Source of the DNA: Streptomyces sp. DH5
GTDB taxonomy: Bacteria > Actinomycetota > Actinomycetes > Streptomycetales > Streptomycetaceae
Direction of reading: 5' to 3'
Length of the DNA stretch: 64,000 nucleotides
Assembly: GCF_020873915.1 (NCBI RefSeq)
Contig: NZ_JAHWGP010000014.1
Coordinates: forward strand, 1 to 64,000
Within the stretch, counting starts at the first letter, position 1; the number at the start of each line of letters is the position of its first letter. Below are positions 18,406 through 28,508 of this stretch, one piece after another. The notes beneath the pieces are model-generated. The model was not told the DNA's origin, did no database searches, and saw only the letters and a program-made list of their open reading frames with translations. The position numbers were made by a program, and so were the translations under genes.

Positions 18406-18638
18406 TGGGTTGCTGCCCTGGTACCGCCTTCCGGCGGTGCTCCGTGGCAACGACGTAAACAATACCCGATGCACAGGGGTGCTTCGCCACCTGATTGATC
18501 GGCAGCCGGGGGTGGGGGGTGACTAGGCTGGTGCGGATGCGGTCCGGAGCCGAATGCCGGGCTCCGGACCGTCCCCCGTGTGCCGGTACGCATCCGGTGC
18601 GCAGTCGATACGCACCCTGATTCAAGGAGCCACAGGAC

Positions 18639-19127
18639 ATGGCCGACTCCAGTTTCGACATCGTCTCGAAGGTCGAGCGGCAGGAGGTCGACAACGCCCT
18701 CAACCAGACCGCCAAGGAGATCTCGCAGCGCTACGACTTCAAGGGCGTGGGTGCCTCGATCTCGTGGTCCGGGGAGAAGATCCTCATGGAGGCGAACTCC
18801 GAGGACCGGGTCAAGGCTGTCCTCGACGTCTTCCAGTCCAAGCTGATCAAGCGGGGCATCTCCCTGAAGGCCCTGGACGCGGGCGAGCCGCAGCTCTCGG
18901 GCAAGGAGTACAAGATCTTCGCGTCGATCGAGGAGGGCATCTCCCAGGACAACGCGAAGAAGGTGGCGAAGATCATCCGCGATGAGGGTCCGAAGGGCGT
19001 GAAGGCCCAGGTGCAGGGAGACGAGCTGCGGGTCAGCTCCAAGAGCCGGGACGACCTCCAGACCGTCATCGCCCTGCTCAAGGGCAAGGACTTCGAGTTC
19101 GCGCTGCAGTTCGTGAACTACCGGTAG
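18639..19127 (+). CDS. yajQ: YajQ family nucleotide-binding protein (UPF0234)
   Basis: 162-aa YajQ-family protein with two ferredoxin-like domains; characterised members bind nucleotides, and a Xanthomonas member is a c-di-GMP effector. Start [20 protein letters not shown] with AAGGAG upstream; [10 protein letters not shown]-like strand ([13 protein letters not shown]) and C-terminal [14 protein letters not shown] are hallmarks. Monocistronic, ending in a long terminator shared with the convergent gene. The role in this organism is not established. Confidence 0.93.
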   Translation: MADSSFDIVSKVERQEVDNALNQTAKEISQRYDFKGVGASISWSGEKILMEANSEDRVKAVLDVFQSKLIKRGISLKALDAGEPQLSGKEYKIFASIEEGISQDNAKKVAKIIRDEGPKGVKAQVQGDELRVSSKSRDDLQTVIALLKGKDFEFALQFVNYR

Positions 19128-19142
19128 GACCGCGGACGGAGA

Positions 19143-19183
19143 ACGGGGCGGGCCGGGCACGGAGGGTGCCCGGCCCGCCCCGT
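19143..19183. terminator. bidirectional terminator between yajQ and GlsB-like gene
   Basis: A perfect 18-bp stem (19143-19160 with 19166-19183) and a 5-nt GGAGG loop. It lies in the 59-bp gap between convergent genes, so it can serve both strands. Confidence 0.88.
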
Positions 19184-19186
19184 CCG

Positions 19187-19453
19187 TCAGTCGCGCGAGT
19201 GGCCGAACAGGATGCGGTAGACGACCAGGAGGAGCAGGGAGCCGCCGATGGCGGCGACCCAGGTGGTGCCGTCGTAGAAGTCCTTGGTGATCGGCTGGTC
19301 GAGCCAGCGGGCGGATATCCAGCCGCCGGTGAAGGCTCCGGCGACACCGATCAAGGTCGTGCCGACGAGGCCGCCCGGGTCGCGGCCGGGGAGCAGGAAC
19401 TTCGCTATCGCTCCGGCCAGCAGCCCGAGAACGATCCAGCTGATGAACGTCAT
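19187..19453 (-). CDS. GlsB/YeaQ/YmgE family membrane protein
   Basis: 88-aa membrane protein of the transglycosylase-associated (GlsB/YeaQ/YmgE) stress family, function unknown. Gly-rich transmembrane segments: WIVLGLLAGAIAKFLLPG, LVGTTLIGVAGAFTGGWI and AAIGGSLLLLVVYRIL. ATG 19453 is preferred by family N terminus; an in-frame GTG at 19462 has an equally good AGGGG site. Usually linked to envelope or alkaline stress. Confidence 0.87.
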   Translation of the reverse strand: MTFISWIVLGLLAGAIAKFLLPGRDPGGLVGTTLIGVAGAFTGGWISARWLDQPITKDFYDGTTWVAAIGGSLLLLVVYRILFGHSRD

Positions 19454-19546
19454 GCGGTGCACCTGCCCCTTTCCTGTCGCGCTTGCACCCGGCAGGACGC
19501 CACGCGTCCATGTGCTGGTTGCACTGGATCAGTAGGGTGCGGCCCC

Positions 19547-20794
19547 ATGACAGACACCTCCGGTCCCCGCCTGCGGCGCACACTCGGCGTCGGTGACGCC
19601 GTGGTCATCGGTCTCGGTTCGATGGTGGGGGCCGGCATCTTCGCCGCGTTGGCGCCCGCCGCGCACGCGGCCGGTTCCGGCCTGCTCCTCGGGCTGGCGG
19701 TCGCCGCGGTGGTCGCCTACTGCAACGCCGCGTCGTCGGCTCGCCTCGCCGCCCGCTACCCGGCGTCGGGCGGCACGTACGTGTACGGCAGGGAGCGGCT
19801 CGGGGAGTTCTGGGGTTACCTGGCCGGCTGGGCGTTCGTGGTCGGGAAGACGGCCTCCTGCGCGGCGATGGCGCTGACCGTGGGCGCGTACGTGTGGCCG
19901 GAGCAGGCGCACGCCGTGGCGGTCGCCTCCGTGGTGCTGCTGACGGCGGTGAACTACGGCGGTGTGCAGAAGTCCGCGTGGCTGACACGGGCGATCGTGG
20001 GTGTGGTGCTGGCGGTCCTCGCCGCTGTGGTGGTCGTGTGTGTGACGTCGGGGGAGGCGGATGCCGGGCGGCTGGACATCGGGGTCTCCGAGGGGGCCGG
20101 CGGGGTGCTTCAGGCGGGCGGTCTGCTGTTCTTCGCCTTCGCGGGGTACGCCCGCATCGCGACCCTCGGTGAGGAGGTCCGGGACCCGGCACGCACCATT
20201 CCCCGGGCCATTCCACTCGCCCTCGGCATCACGCTGGTCGTGTACGCGGCTGTCGCCGTGGCCGTCCTCTCGGTACTGGGGCCGAAGGGGCTGGGTGATG
20301 CCACCGCGCCGCTCGCCGACGCGGTGCGGGCCGCCGGGGTGCCCGAGCTGGCGCCGGTGGTGCGGGTGGGCGCGGCGGTGGCCGCGCTGGGTTCGCTGCT
20401 CGCCCTGATCCTGGGGGTCTCGCGGACGACGCTGGCCATGGCACGGGACCGGCATCTCCCGGGTGCCCTGGCCGCCGTGCACCCGCGGTTCCGGGTGCCG
20501 CACCGGGCGGAGCTGGTGGTGGGCGCGGTGGTCGCCGTGCTGGCGGCCACGGTGGACGTGCGGGGTGCGATCGGCTTCTCCTCCTTCGGTGTGCTGACGT
20601 ACTACGCGGTGGCCAACGCGTCGGCGTGGACGCTCGACGCGAGGCCGATGGCGCGGGTGGTGCCGGCGGTGGGGCTGGCCGGGTGCCTGGCGCTGGCGTT
20701 CTCGCTGCCGTGGGTCTCGGTCGCCGTGGGCGCGGGGGTGCTGGCGGCGGGTGTGGCGGTCTACGGCGCGCGGAGGTCGGCCGGCGGCCGGTGA
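19547..20794 (+). CDS. APC-superfamily amino acid permease
   Basis: 415-aa amino acid/polyamine/organocation transporter, about 12 predicted membrane helices. The APC signature appears at TM1 (VVIGLGSMVGAGIF); the TM3 region has ASGGTYVYGRERLGEFWGYL and TM6 FFAFAGYARIATLGEEVRDP, the conserved substrate-channel loop. ATG 19547 has AGGGTG upstream. Substrate unknown; a broad-specificity amino acid exchanger is likely. Convergent with the SMI1 gene, the two stop codons lying inside a 12-bp palindrome. Confidence 0.9.
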   Translation: MTDTSGPRLRRTLGVGDAVVIGLGSMVGAGIFAALAPAAHAAGSGLLLGLAVAAVVAYCNAASSARLAARYPASGGTYVYGRERLGEFWGYLAGWAFVVGKTASCAAMALTVGAYVWPEQAHAVAVASVVLLTAVNYGGVQKSAWLTRAIVGVVLAVLAAVVVVCVTSGEADAGRLDIGVSEGAGGVLQAGGLLFFAFAGYARIATLGEEVRDPARTIPRAIPLALGITLVVYAAVAVAVLSVLGPKGLGDATAPLADAVRAAGVPELAPVVRVGAAVAALGSLLALILGVSRTTLAMARDRHLPGALAAVHPRFRVPHRAELVVGAVVAVLAATVDVRGAIGFSSFGVLTYYAVANASAWTLDARPMARVVPAVGLAGCLALAFSLPWVSVAVGAGVLAAGVAVYGARRSAGGR

Positions 20795-20798
20795 CCGG

Positions 20799-21371
20799 TC
20801 ACGGCCGGAGCTCCGGCGTCGGTGCCGGGCGTCCGCGGAAGCCGGTGCAGGGCTCCAGGTCCGCTTCCTCGTTCCCCTCCTCGTACCAGCCGGTGCCCCG
20901 GATCCAGGAGTGGAGCCAGTCCGCGAGGCCGGGGGCGTCGAGGAACCAGGCGTGGTCGGGGTCGCCCGGGTTGGGGTCGAAGAGGAGGACGGTCGCCTGG
21001 GGCGAGCGGCAGTCGACACAGGCGTACATGCCGCAGCCCCAGTGGGATATCGGCAGCACTCCCTCGGGCCAGGCCCGATCCGGGTCGTCGCGGCCGCTCT
21101 CGCGGTTGGCGTGGTACTGGGCCACGGCGGCCGGCTCGCCGGAGGGTGTGCTGTCCAGGAGGGGCAGCAGACCGTACTCGGGGCCGAAGCCGCCGTCCCC
21201 CGTCCGCAGGTACAACTCCGCGAGCAGCGGGGGCAGGGCGAAGCCCAGGAGGGTTTCGGCGCGTGCCAGGGTGGCCGCGTCGATGGGCTCGGGCAGGGAC
21301 GCCCGGCCCCACGGGCGGGTGGTACGGGCCTTGTCCGCCACCTGTCGCAGCAACTGCTCGTGCTCGGTCAT
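20799..21371 (-). CDS. SMI1/KNR4 (SUKH) family protein
   Basis: 190-aa SUKH-superfamily protein. The signature helix-turn region is LPEPIDAATLARAETLLGFALPPLLAELYLRTGDGGF, followed by AWPEGVLPISHWGCG and the WFLDAPGLADWL block. SUKH proteins often act as immunity proteins for polymorphic toxins, but many Streptomyces copies are solitary, as here (no toxin gene adjacent). ATG 21371 has AGGAT 6 nt upstream. The upstream 100 bp contain DnaA-box-like repeats. Confidence 0.85.
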   Translation of the reverse strand: MTEHEQLLRQVADKARTTRPWGRASLPEPIDAATLARAETLLGFALPPLLAELYLRTGDGGFGPEYGLLPLLDSTPSGEPAAVAQYHANRESGRDDPDRAWPEGVLPISHWGCGMYACVDCRSPQATVLLFDPNPGDPDHAWFLDAPGLADWLHSWIRGTGWYEEGNEEADLEPCTGFRGRPAPTPELRP

Positions 21372-21411
21372 GGGTTCATCCTGCGGCCTGCCACTGACAG
21401 TGGTGCGGGCC

Positions 21412-21456
21412 TGTGGACAACCTCGGGACTGTGGACAACCTGAGGACTGTGCACAC
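21412..21456. repeat. 18-bp tandem repeat with DnaA-box sequences
   Basis: TGTGGACAA occurs at 21412-21420 and 21430-21438, and a degenerate TGTGCACA at 21448, each exactly 18 bp apart with similar spacers (CCTCGGGAC, CCTGAGGAC). TGTGGACAA is the reverse complement of TTGTCCACA, the preferred Streptomyces DnaA box. The array sits 40-85 bp upstream of the SMI1/KNR4 start. Confidence 0.8.
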
Positions 21457-21518
21457 CCGTCGGGCACGTCCACCGGGCCGTGCGCACGTCCGGCTCACGG
21501 CGAGGGCGGCGGGCCCGC

Positions 21519-21920
21519 CTACCAGCGCGACGCGGACGTGAACGCCTGGTCGGTGCGCACGATCTCGCGGCCCAGCGGGAACAGCGAGACCGGGATCAGC
21601 TTGAAGTTGGCGATGCCGAGCGGGATGCCGATGATCGTCACGCACAGGGCGAGGCCGGTGAGGACGTGGCCGAGCGCCAGCCACCAGCCGGCCAGGAGGA
21701 GCCACAGCACGTTGACGAGGAAGGACGGGGCTCCCGCGTCCCGGCGTTCGACCGTCGTGTACCCGAAGGGCCACAGGGCGTAGACGCCGATCCGGAACGC
21801 GGCGACGCCGAAGGGGATGCCGATGATCGTGATGCAGAGCAGCACGCCCGCGGCCAGGTAGCCGAGGAACAGCCAGAAGCCGCTGAAGACGAGCCATATG
21901 ACATTCAGGATGGTCTTCAC
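21519..21920 (-). CDS. YccF domain-containing membrane protein
   Basis: 133-aa membrane protein with two YccF repeats: [27 protein letters not shown] and [27 protein letters not shown]. Around four membrane segments; the family function is unknown. The GTG start overlaps the htpX stop codon (GTGA), so it is translationally coupled to the protease upstream; a role in membrane quality control alongside HtpX is a guess from context. Confidence 0.9.
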   Translation of the reverse strand: MKTILNVIWLVFSGFWLFLGYLAAGVLLCITIIGIPFGVAAFRIGVYALWPFGYTTVERRDAGAPSFLVNVLWLLLAGWWLALGHVLTGLALCVTIIGIPLGIANFKLIPVSLFPLGREIVRTDQAFTSASRW

Positions 21921-22780
21921 TGGTGGTGACCTGCCATCTTCTCGAGCCGGGCGATGCGTTCCGCCATCGGCGGGTGGGTGGAGAACATCTTGGTGAGCCC
22001 CTGGCCGGGACGGAACGGGTTGGCGATCATCATGTGGCTGGCCGTCTCGATGCGGGGCTCAGGGGGCAGGGGGAGCTGTTTGGTTCCGTGGTCCAGTTTG
22101 CGCAGGGCGCCGGCCAGGGCAAGGGGGTCGCCGGTGAGCTGGGCGCCGGAGGCGTCGGCCTCGTACTCCCGGGAACGGCTGATGGCCAGCTGGATGACGG
22201 ACGCGGCGAGCGGGCCCAGGATCATGATCAGCAGCATGCCGAGGAGACCCGGGCCGTCGTCGTCGTTCGAGCGGCCGATCGGGATCAGCCAGGCGAAGTT
22301 GACCAGGAACATGATCACGGAGGCGAGGGCGCCGGCGACCGAGGAGATGAGGATGTCGCGGTTGTAGACGTGGCTGAGCTCGTGCCCGATGACGCCGCGC
22401 AGCTCACGCTCGTCGAGCAGGCGCAGGATGCCTTCGGTGCAGCACACTGCGGCGTTGCGCGGGTTGCGGCCGGTGGCGAAGGCGTTGGGGGCCTCCGTCG
22501 GGGAGATGTACAGGCGGGGCATGGGCTGGCGGGCCTGCGTGGAGAGCTCGCGGACCATGCGGTACAGCCCCGGCGCCTCGAACTCGCTCACCGGGCGGGC
22601 CCGCATCGCGCGCAGGGCCAGCCTGTCGCTGTTCCAGTACGCGTAGGCGTTGGTGCCGAGCGCGACCACGACGGCGACGACGAGGCCCGTGCGGCCGAAG
22701 AAGCTGCCGATGACGATGATGAGTGCGGACAGTCCCCCGAGGAGGACCGCTGTCCTGAGCCCGTTGTGCCGGCGGTGCAC
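21917..22780 (-). CDS. htpX: M48 family membrane metalloprotease HtpX
   Basis: 287-aa integral-membrane zinc protease that degrades misfolded membrane proteins. Two N-terminal membrane segments, then the HExxH motif in [16 protein letters not shown], two further membrane spans, and the third zinc ligand glutamate in [16 protein letters not shown]. The C terminus has [18 protein letters not shown], a family hallmark. GTG 22780 has GGAGGG upstream. Coupled to the YccF gene. Confidence 0.95.
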   Translation of the reverse strand: MHRRHNGLRTAVLLGGLSALIIVIGSFFGRTGLVVAVVVALGTNAYAYWNSDRLALRAMRARPVSEFEAPGLYRMVRELSTQARQPMPRLYISPTEAPNAFATGRNPRNAAVCCTEGILRLLDERELRGVIGHELSHVYNRDILISSVAGALASVIMFLVNFAWLIPIGRSNDDDGPGLLGMLLIMILGPLAASVIQLAISRSREYEADASGAQLTGDPLALAGALRKLDHGTKQLPLPPEPRIETASHMMIANPFRPGQGLTKMFSTHPPMAERIARLEKMAGHHQ

Positions 22781-22987
22781 GGTACGCCCTCCAGATCGTG
22801 CGACAGGGGGACCCTCGCTTGCTGATCTTCCTTCTGACCTGCACTGTCCACTGGTTCTGTGGTGTCACGTCCAGTGGATCCTCCCGTACCGGTCAACGCG
22901 AGGCGAAGGGCACTAGTTCCCTTGTGCGCGCGGTGGCACGTGTGAACCGTCCGGGTGACGGCCGTGCGGGGAGGTCCCGGAGCGGGC

Positions 22988-24487
22988 TCAGAAGAGTCCG
23001 GTGTCGGTGAAGCGGAGGACCAGCTGGGGTGCGCCGGACAGGGCGATGCCGAGCACCCCGGTGAGGGCGAGGGCGGCGGTGAGGGGGGCGGGGAGGCGGT
23101 GCCGGACCGGCTCGCCCTCGGGCGCGCGGAACAGCAGGGCGGTCCACCGGAGGTAGTAGACCAGCGCGATGACGACGTTGACGGCCATGACGACGGCGAG
23201 CCAGCCGAGTCCGGCGTCGACGGCGGCGGCGAAGACGGTGACCTTGGCGAAGAGGCCGATGATGCCCGGCGGGAGTCCGGCGAGGCAGAGCAGGAAGAAG
23301 CCGAGGAGGAGCGCGGTGAGCGGGCTGGAGGCGTACAGGCCGCGGTAGTCGGCGACGCGGTTGAGGCGGTGGGTGCGTCCGACGAGGGCGGCGACCGCGA
23401 AGGCGCCCAGGTTCACGGCGGCGTACATGAGGGCGTAGGCGAGAGTGGAGCCGATGGACTTCTCGGGGTCGCCGGAGTAGGCGGCGGCGGCGATCGGCAC
23501 CAGGAGGTACCCGGCCTGGCCGACGGAGGACCAGGCGAGGAGGCGTACGGCGCTGTGCGCGCGTGCGGGCTGCTGCCTGAGTGCGCCGACGTTGCCGACG
23601 GTCATGGTGAGCGCGGCCAGGACGGCGAGGGCGGGGCCCCAGACGCCGGCGTACGAGGGCAGCGCGACGACGGTGACGAGGATCAGGCCGGAGAAGCCGA
23701 CCGCCTTGCCGATGACGGACAGGTAGGCGGCGACCGGGAGGGGGGCGCCCACGTAGGTGTCGGGGACCCAGAAGTGGAACGGCACGGCGGCGGTCTTGAA
23801 GGCGAAGCCGACGAGGGTGAGGACGACGCCGGTCTGGGCGAGGGTGTGGAGCTGCCCGTCGACGGTCTGGATCCGCTCGGCGACACGGGTGAGGTGGAGC
23901 GTACCGGTGGCGGCGTAGACGAAGCTGATGCCGAGCAGGCTGACCGCGGTGGCGGTGACGGAGGACAGGAAGAACTTCAGGGCCGCCTCGGAGGACTTCC
24001 GGTCGCCGTGCCTGAGGCCGACCAGGGCGAAGGCGGGCAGGGAGGCGACCTCCAGGGCGACGACGAGGGTGGCGAGGTCACGGGAGGCGGGCAGGAGGGC
24101 GGCGCCGGCCGCGGAGGCGAGGAACAGGAACCAATACTCGCCCTCGGGGAGCCGTGCGCGTTCGTCCTTGAGGGTGGTGACGGAGAGCAGGGCGGTGAGG
24201 AGGGCGCCGCCGAGGACCAGGAACTGGATGACGAGGGTGAAGCGGTCGGCGGTGTAGCTGCACACGCTCGTGTCGCCGACCAGGCAGAAGGTGCTGCGGT
24301 CGGCGTCGAGGAGGGGCAGCAGCATGAGTGTGGCGGCGGCCAGTCCGGCGACCGCCAGCCAGCCGAGGAGCGGCTTCCTTCGCTCGTCGACGAACAGGTC
24401 GGCGACGAGGACACCGAGTCCGACGACCGCCGCGATGGTGGGCGGCGCGACGGCCAGCCAGTCGACGGACTGGACGAGGGAGCTCAT
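22988..24487 (-). CDS. nuoN2: NADH-quinone oxidoreductase subunit N, second locus
   Basis: 499-aa antiporter-like membrane subunit (about 14 helices). The transmembrane proton path is visible: ATLVVALEVASLPAFALVGL (conserved Glu), and GFAFKTAAVPFHFWVPDTY with the central lysine and WVPD motif. ATG 24487 overlaps the nuoM2 stop (ATGA). Last gene of the ten-gene partial complex I operon; only weak sequence for a terminator follows. Confidence 0.93.
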   Translation of the reverse strand: MSSLVQSVDWLAVAPPTIAAVVGLGVLVADLFVDERRKPLLGWLAVAGLAAATLMLLPLLDADRSTFCLVGDTSVCSYTADRFTLVIQFLVLGGALLTALLSVTTLKDERARLPEGEYWFLFLASAAGAALLPASRDLATLVVALEVASLPAFALVGLRHGDRKSSEAALKFFLSSVTATAVSLLGISFVYAATGTLHLTRVAERIQTVDGQLHTLAQTGVVLTLVGFAFKTAAVPFHFWVPDTYVGAPLPVAAYLSVIGKAVGFSGLILVTVVALPSYAGVWGPALAVLAALTMTVGNVGALRQQPARAHSAVRLLAWSSVGQAGYLLVPIAAAAYSGDPEKSIGSTLAYALMYAAVNLGAFAVAALVGRTHRLNRVADYRGLYASSPLTALLLGFFLLCLAGLPPGIIGLFAKVTVFAAAVDAGLGWLAVVMAVNVVIALVYYLRWTALLFRAPEGEPVRHRLPAPLTAALALTGVLGIALSGAPQLVLRFTDTGLF

Positions 24488-26112
24488 CGGGTGCCTCCTG
24501 TGAGGAGCTGCTGCACGGCCGGGTCGGTCAGTCCGAGGAGGGCCTTCGGCCACAGGCCGGCGACGACGGTGAGGACGACGAGCGGGGTCCAGGCCGCGAA
24601 CTCGTAGGGGCGTACGTCGGGGAGGCGCGGGGTGTCCTGGGGTGCGGCGCCCATGCAGACCCGGCGGACCACGATCAGCAGGTACGCGGCCGTCAGCAGG
24701 GTGCCGAACGCGCCGATGGTCATGAAGGTGAGGAAGGCGGGCCGGCTGAGTCCCGCGGCGGGGTCGAAGGCGCCGAACAGGGCGAGCATCTCGCCCCAGA
24801 ATCCGGCGAGGCCGGGCAGTCCGAGGGAGGCGACGGCGGCGAAGGCGAGCAGGCCGCCGAGGCGCGGGGCCCTGCCGTAGAGGGCGGCGCCGGTCTCGGA
24901 ATGTTCCGGCGCGGCGGAGCCGCTCGTTGCGGGGTGGTGGTCGGGCGACGGGGGGGCCAGGGTGTCGAGGCCGGTGCTGCCGGTGCGTTCCTTGAGGGCG
25001 CCGACCAGGAAGAACAGCAGGCCGGTGATGAGGCCGTGGGCGACGTTGGCGAACAGGGCGCCGTTGACGCCGGTCGGGGTCATGGTGGCGATGCCGAGGA
25101 GGACGAAGCCCATGTGGCCGACGGAGGAGTAGGCGATGAGGCGTTTGAGGTCGCCGTTCGCGCCCCGCCTGGCGAGGGCCAGGCAGGCGAGGGAACCGTA
25201 GACGATGCCGACGACGGCGAACGCGGCGAGGTAGGGCGCGAAGGTGCGGAAGCCGTCCGGCGCGGCGGGCAGCAGGATCCGCACGAACCCGTAGGTGCCC
25301 ATCTTCAGCAGGACGCCGGCCAGCAGGACGGAGCCGACGGTCGGGGCGGCGGTGTGGGCGTCGGGCAGCCAGCTGTGCAGCGGCCACATCGGGGTCTTGA
25401 CGGCGAGGCCGACACCGACCGCCAGAACGGCGATGAGCTGCACGGATGTGGTGAGGGACCGGCCGTTGTCAGTGGCGAGTGCCACCATGTCGAATGTGCC
25501 CGCCTCGATTCCGATCAGGAGCAGGCCGAGCAGCATGACCACGGAGCCGAGCAGCGTGTAGAGGATGAACTTCCAGGCGGCCTCGGCCCTGCCCTCGCCG
25601 CCCCAGCGGGCGATGAGGAAGTACATGGGGATGAGGACCGTCTCGAAGGCGAGGAAGAACAGGACCAGGTCGAGGACGGCGAAGGTCGCCAGGGTGCCGG
25701 ACTCGAGGACCAGCAGCAGGGCGACGAAGGCCTTCGGGGACGGGCCCGCGGGCGGTTTGAAGTAGGCGTGGAGGGCGCTGAGGAAGGTCAGCAGCGCGGT
25801 CAGGACCAGAAGGGGGAGGGAGATGCCGTCGGTGCCGAGGTGGATGCGCACGTCGAGTGCGGGGATCCAGCTGATGTCGGTCGTGGCCTGCATCGTCGCC
25901 GGCCGGCTGTGGTCGAAGCCGAGCGCGAGGACAATCGCCGCGACGAGGACCGCGCCGGTCACGGTGACGCCGTGGCGGAGCACGGCCTGCTCGGGTGACT
26001 TCCCCTTCAGTCCGGGCGGGGCCGGCAGGAGGGCGGCGGCGGCGCCGAGGAGCGGGCCGACGACGAGGAACGCCAGGAGGAACTGCATCACGGACTCGCT
26101 GATATCGATCAC
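24484..26112 (-). CDS. nuoM2: NADH-quinone oxidoreductase subunit M, second locus
   Basis: 542-aa Mrp-antiporter-like subunit. [20 protein letters not shown] holds the conserved TM5 glutamate; VGLAVKTPMWPLHSWLPDAH holds the central lysine and LPDAH motif; AYSSVGHMGFVLLGI is the family signature. An extra 40-residue loop (APPSPDHHPATSGSAAPEH) sits in the C-terminal half. GTG 26112 is used; an ATG 24 bp downstream is possible. Starts 7 bp after the nuoL2 stop. Confidence 0.93.
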   Translation of the reverse strand: MIDISESVMQFLLAFLVVGPLLGAAAALLPAPPGLKGKSPEQAVLRHGVTVTGAVLVAAIVLALGFDHSRPATMQATTDISWIPALDVRIHLGTDGISLPLLVLTALLTFLSALHAYFKPPAGPSPKAFVALLLVLESGTLATFAVLDLVLFFLAFETVLIPMYFLIARWGGEGRAEAAWKFILYTLLGSVVMLLGLLLIGIEAGTFDMVALATDNGRSLTTSVQLIAVLAVGVGLAVKTPMWPLHSWLPDAHTAAPTVGSVLLAGVLLKMGTYGFVRILLPAAPDGFRTFAPYLAAFAVVGIVYGSLACLALARRGANGDLKRLIAYSSVGHMGFVLLGIATMTPTGVNGALFANVAHGLITGLLFFLVGALKERTGSTGLDTLAPPSPDHHPATSGSAAPEHSETGAALYGRAPRLGGLLAFAAVASLGLPGLAGFWGEMLALFGAFDPAAGLSRPAFLTFMTIGAFGTLLTAAYLLIVVRRVCMGAAPQDTPRLPDVRPYEFAAWTPLVVLTVVAGLWPKALLGLTDPAVQQLLTGGTR

Positions 26113-26118
26113 GCCTGC

Positions 26119-28113
26119 TCACGCTCCCGTGGCGGCGAGGACGACGGCGACCGTGAGGACCACGGTGCCGGCGAGCAGCGCGCTCACATAGGTCTGCAGA
26201 TTGCCGGTCTGGGCCCGTCGTACGGCTGCGCCGAGCCAGCGGGGCAGCGTGCCCGCGCCGCGTACATAGGTCTCGACGACCTCGCGGTCGAGGAACCTGA
26301 CGAGGCTCGCGCCGGCCCGGACCGGGCGGACGAAGAGCGCCGTGTACAGGGCGTCCAGGTGGAAGCCCGCGGCCGCGGGGCGGTGCAGCGGACCGAGGAG
26401 CAGCCGTCCGGGGTCCGACGGGTCGGGTGCGTACGCGATGTCGCCGTAGGCCGGTTCGTGGCTGGCGATGGCCTCCGCCTCGACCCGTCCGGGGTCGCCC
26501 TCGGGGTGGGCGGCGACGGCACCGAGGGGGATGCGTGCGGCGTGCGCGGTGGTGTGCCGCCAGGTGGCGTAGGTGACGATGCCGCCGACCAGCGCCACGC
26601 CCGTGCCGAGCACGGAGGTGGTGAGGGTCGGGGTCAGGTCACGGCCGTCGAACCAGTCGGGCAGGACGCGGAAGGCCAGGCCGCCGAGCGCGAGGGAGGG
26701 GACGGCGAGCACCCACAGCACCACGGTCATCGTCAGCGGCTGCCTGCCGTGGTCGGGCGCCTCGGGGCCGCTGCCGCGGAAGGCCAGGAGCCACAGGCGG
26801 ATGGCGTACGCGGCGGTGAGCAGGGCCGTGACAAGGCCGGCGAGGAGGACGATCCAGCCCGCGGCGGCGGGGGCGTGTTCGGTGTGGCCGGTGACGACGT
26901 GTTCGGCGGTCCCGAGGACGGCCTCCTTGGAGAAGAAACCGCTGAACGGCGGGATCGCGGCGAGCGCGAGGAGCGCCACGGTCGTCGTCCAGTAGGCGTC
27001 CGGGACACGGTCGCGCAGGTGGCCCATGCGGGACATGGCGGCCAGCGAGTTGGTGCCGGCGGCGTGGATGATCACGCCGGCGGCGAGGAACAGCAGCGCC
27101 TTGAAGGCGCCGTGGGACAGGAGGTGGAAGACGGCGGCGCCGCGGTCGGCGACGGCTAGGGCGCCGGTCATGTAACCGAGCTGACCGATCGTCGAGTAGG
27201 CGAGGACGCGTTTGATGTCGTCCTGGGCGAGGGCGGCGAGCGCCGAGCCGGTCATGGTCACGGCGGCCATGACGGCGAGGACGGTCATCGCGGCCCGGGA
27301 GGCCTCGAAGAGCGGGAGGAGGCGGGCGACGAAGTACACGCCGGCGGCGACCATGGTCGCGGCGTGGATGAGCGCCGAGACGGGGGTCGGGCCCGCCATG
27401 GCGTCGGGGAGCCAGGTGTGCAGCGGGAACTGCGCGGACTTGCCGGCCACGCCCGCCAGGAGCAGCAGGGCGATCAGTGTGGGCTGTTCGATGCCGCCGT
27501 TCGCGACGGCGCCGAGGATCCGGGTGATGCGGAACGACCCGGCGTCGGTGGCGAGGGCGAACAGGCCGATGAGGAAGGGGACGTCGCCGAGTTTGGTGAC
27601 CAGGAACGCCTTGAGGGAGGCGGCGCGGGCCTCGGGTGTCTCCCAGTAGTGGCCGACGAGGAAGTAGGAGCAGATGCCCATGACTTCCCAGCCGACCAGC
27701 AGGACCATCAGGTCGCCGGAGTAGACGACCAGGAGCATCGCGGAGGTGAACAGGGAGACGAGGGCGGCGTAGGACGGGTAGCGCGGGTCGTCGCGCAGGT
27801 AGCCGGTCGAGTAGATCTGCACGCAGGTGGCGACGACGGTGACCAGGACGGCGGTCAGCGCGGCGAAGCCGTCGACGTACAGGGCGAGTTCGATGGGGAC
27901 CGAGCCGGTCGGGGTGAGCTCGGTGGCGGCGTCCACCGCACCGTCACCGCCCTGGCGTGCGGCGACCAGGGCGGCGAGCCCGAGCGAGGCGAGGGTCGGC
28001 AGGACGGCGAGCGGGCGGACGAAGCCGGGGGCGGTGCGGCCCAGGAGCAGTCCGGCGATCGCGCCGAGGAACGGCAGGAGGGGGACGAGGACGGCGAGGG
28101 TGGTCGTGGTCAC
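26119..28113 (-). CDS. nuoL2: NADH-quinone oxidoreductase subunit L, second locus
   Basis: 664-aa distal antiporter-like subunit with the long lateral helix expected at the C terminus. [20 protein letters not shown] holds the key glutamate; [20 protein letters not shown] holds the lysine and LPDAM motif; [15 protein letters not shown] is also typical. GTG 28113 overlaps the nuoK2 stop (GTGA); the much longer open frame upstream is a shadow over nuoK2/J2. Confidence 0.94.
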   Translation of the reverse strand: MTTTTLAVLVPLLPFLGAIAGLLLGRTAPGFVRPLAVLPTLASLGLAALVAARQGGDGAVDAATELTPTGSVPIELALYVDGFAALTAVLVTVVATCVQIYSTGYLRDDPRYPSYAALVSLFTSAMLLVVYSGDLMVLLVGWEVMGICSYFLVGHYWETPEARAASLKAFLVTKLGDVPFLIGLFALATDAGSFRITRILGAVANGGIEQPTLIALLLLAGVAGKSAQFPLHTWLPDAMAGPTPVSALIHAATMVAAGVYFVARLLPLFEASRAAMTVLAVMAAVTMTGSALAALAQDDIKRVLAYSTIGQLGYMTGALAVADRGAAVFHLLSHGAFKALLFLAAGVIIHAAGTNSLAAMSRMGHLRDRVPDAYWTTTVALLALAAIPPFSGFFSKEAVLGTAEHVVTGHTEHAPAAAGWIVLLAGLVTALLTAAYAIRLWLLAFRGSGPEAPDHGRQPLTMTVVLWVLAVPSLALGGLAFRVLPDWFDGRDLTPTLTTSVLGTGVALVGGIVTYATWRHTTAHAARIPLGAVAAHPEGDPGRVEAEAIASHEPAYGDIAYAPDPSDPGRLLLGPLHRPAAAGFHLDALYTALFVRPVRAGASLVRFLDREVVETYVRGAGTLPRWLGAAVRRAQTGNLQTYVSALLAGTVVLTVAVVLAATGA

Positions 28114-28508
28114 GCGGTGGCCTCGGCCTTCTCGGTGGCCGCCCGGGGAGCGGAGGCGTCGCTGTCGGGCATGTCGCCGTCGGGATCGTGGCCCTCGGCG
28201 GTGTCGCGGAGCCTGTCGATGTCCGAGGTGCCGCGGTTGCGGTACACGGCGAGGACGATCGCCAGGCCGATGCCGATCTCGGCGGCGGCGATGGCGATGG
28301 TGAACAGGGCCAGGGCCTGGCCGGAGTGCAGGGTTTCCTCGGCGGCCCGGCTGAGCCAGACGTCGAAGGCGACGAGGTTCAGGTTGACGGCGTTGAGCAT
28401 CAGCTCGACCGACATCAGGACGAGGATCGCGTTGCGGCGGGCGAGGACGCCGTACAGGCCGGTGCAGAAGAGGAGGGCGGACAGCACGGCGGGGTAGGCG
28501 AGGTGCAT
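28110..28508 (-). CDS. nuoK2: NADH-quinone oxidoreductase subunit K, second locus
   Basis: 132-aa three-helix subunit. Both functional glutamates are kept: [20 protein letters not shown] (E. coli Glu36 equivalent) and [21 protein letters not shown] (Glu72 equivalent). The C terminus carries an unusual hydrophilic tail of about 35 residues ([18 protein letters not shown]...). ATG 28508 overlaps the nuoJ2 stop by one base (TGATG). Confidence 0.94.
   Translation of the reverse strand: MHLAYPAVLSALLFCTGLYGVLARRNAILVLMSVELMLNAVNLNLVAFDVWLSRAAEETLHSGQALALFTIAIAAAEIGIGLAIVLAVYRNRGTSDIDRLRDTAEGHDPDGDMPDSDASAPRAATEKAEATA

Noticed and set aside
21412-21456. Chromosomal origin of replication
   Set aside because: Only two perfect boxes and one degenerate one; no dnaA/dnaN nearby and far fewer boxes than a Streptomyces oriC.
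22955-25998. Long Glu/Gly-rich plus-strand ORFs across nuoN2 and nuoM2
   Set aside because: Compositional mirror of hydrophobic membrane genes on the other strand.
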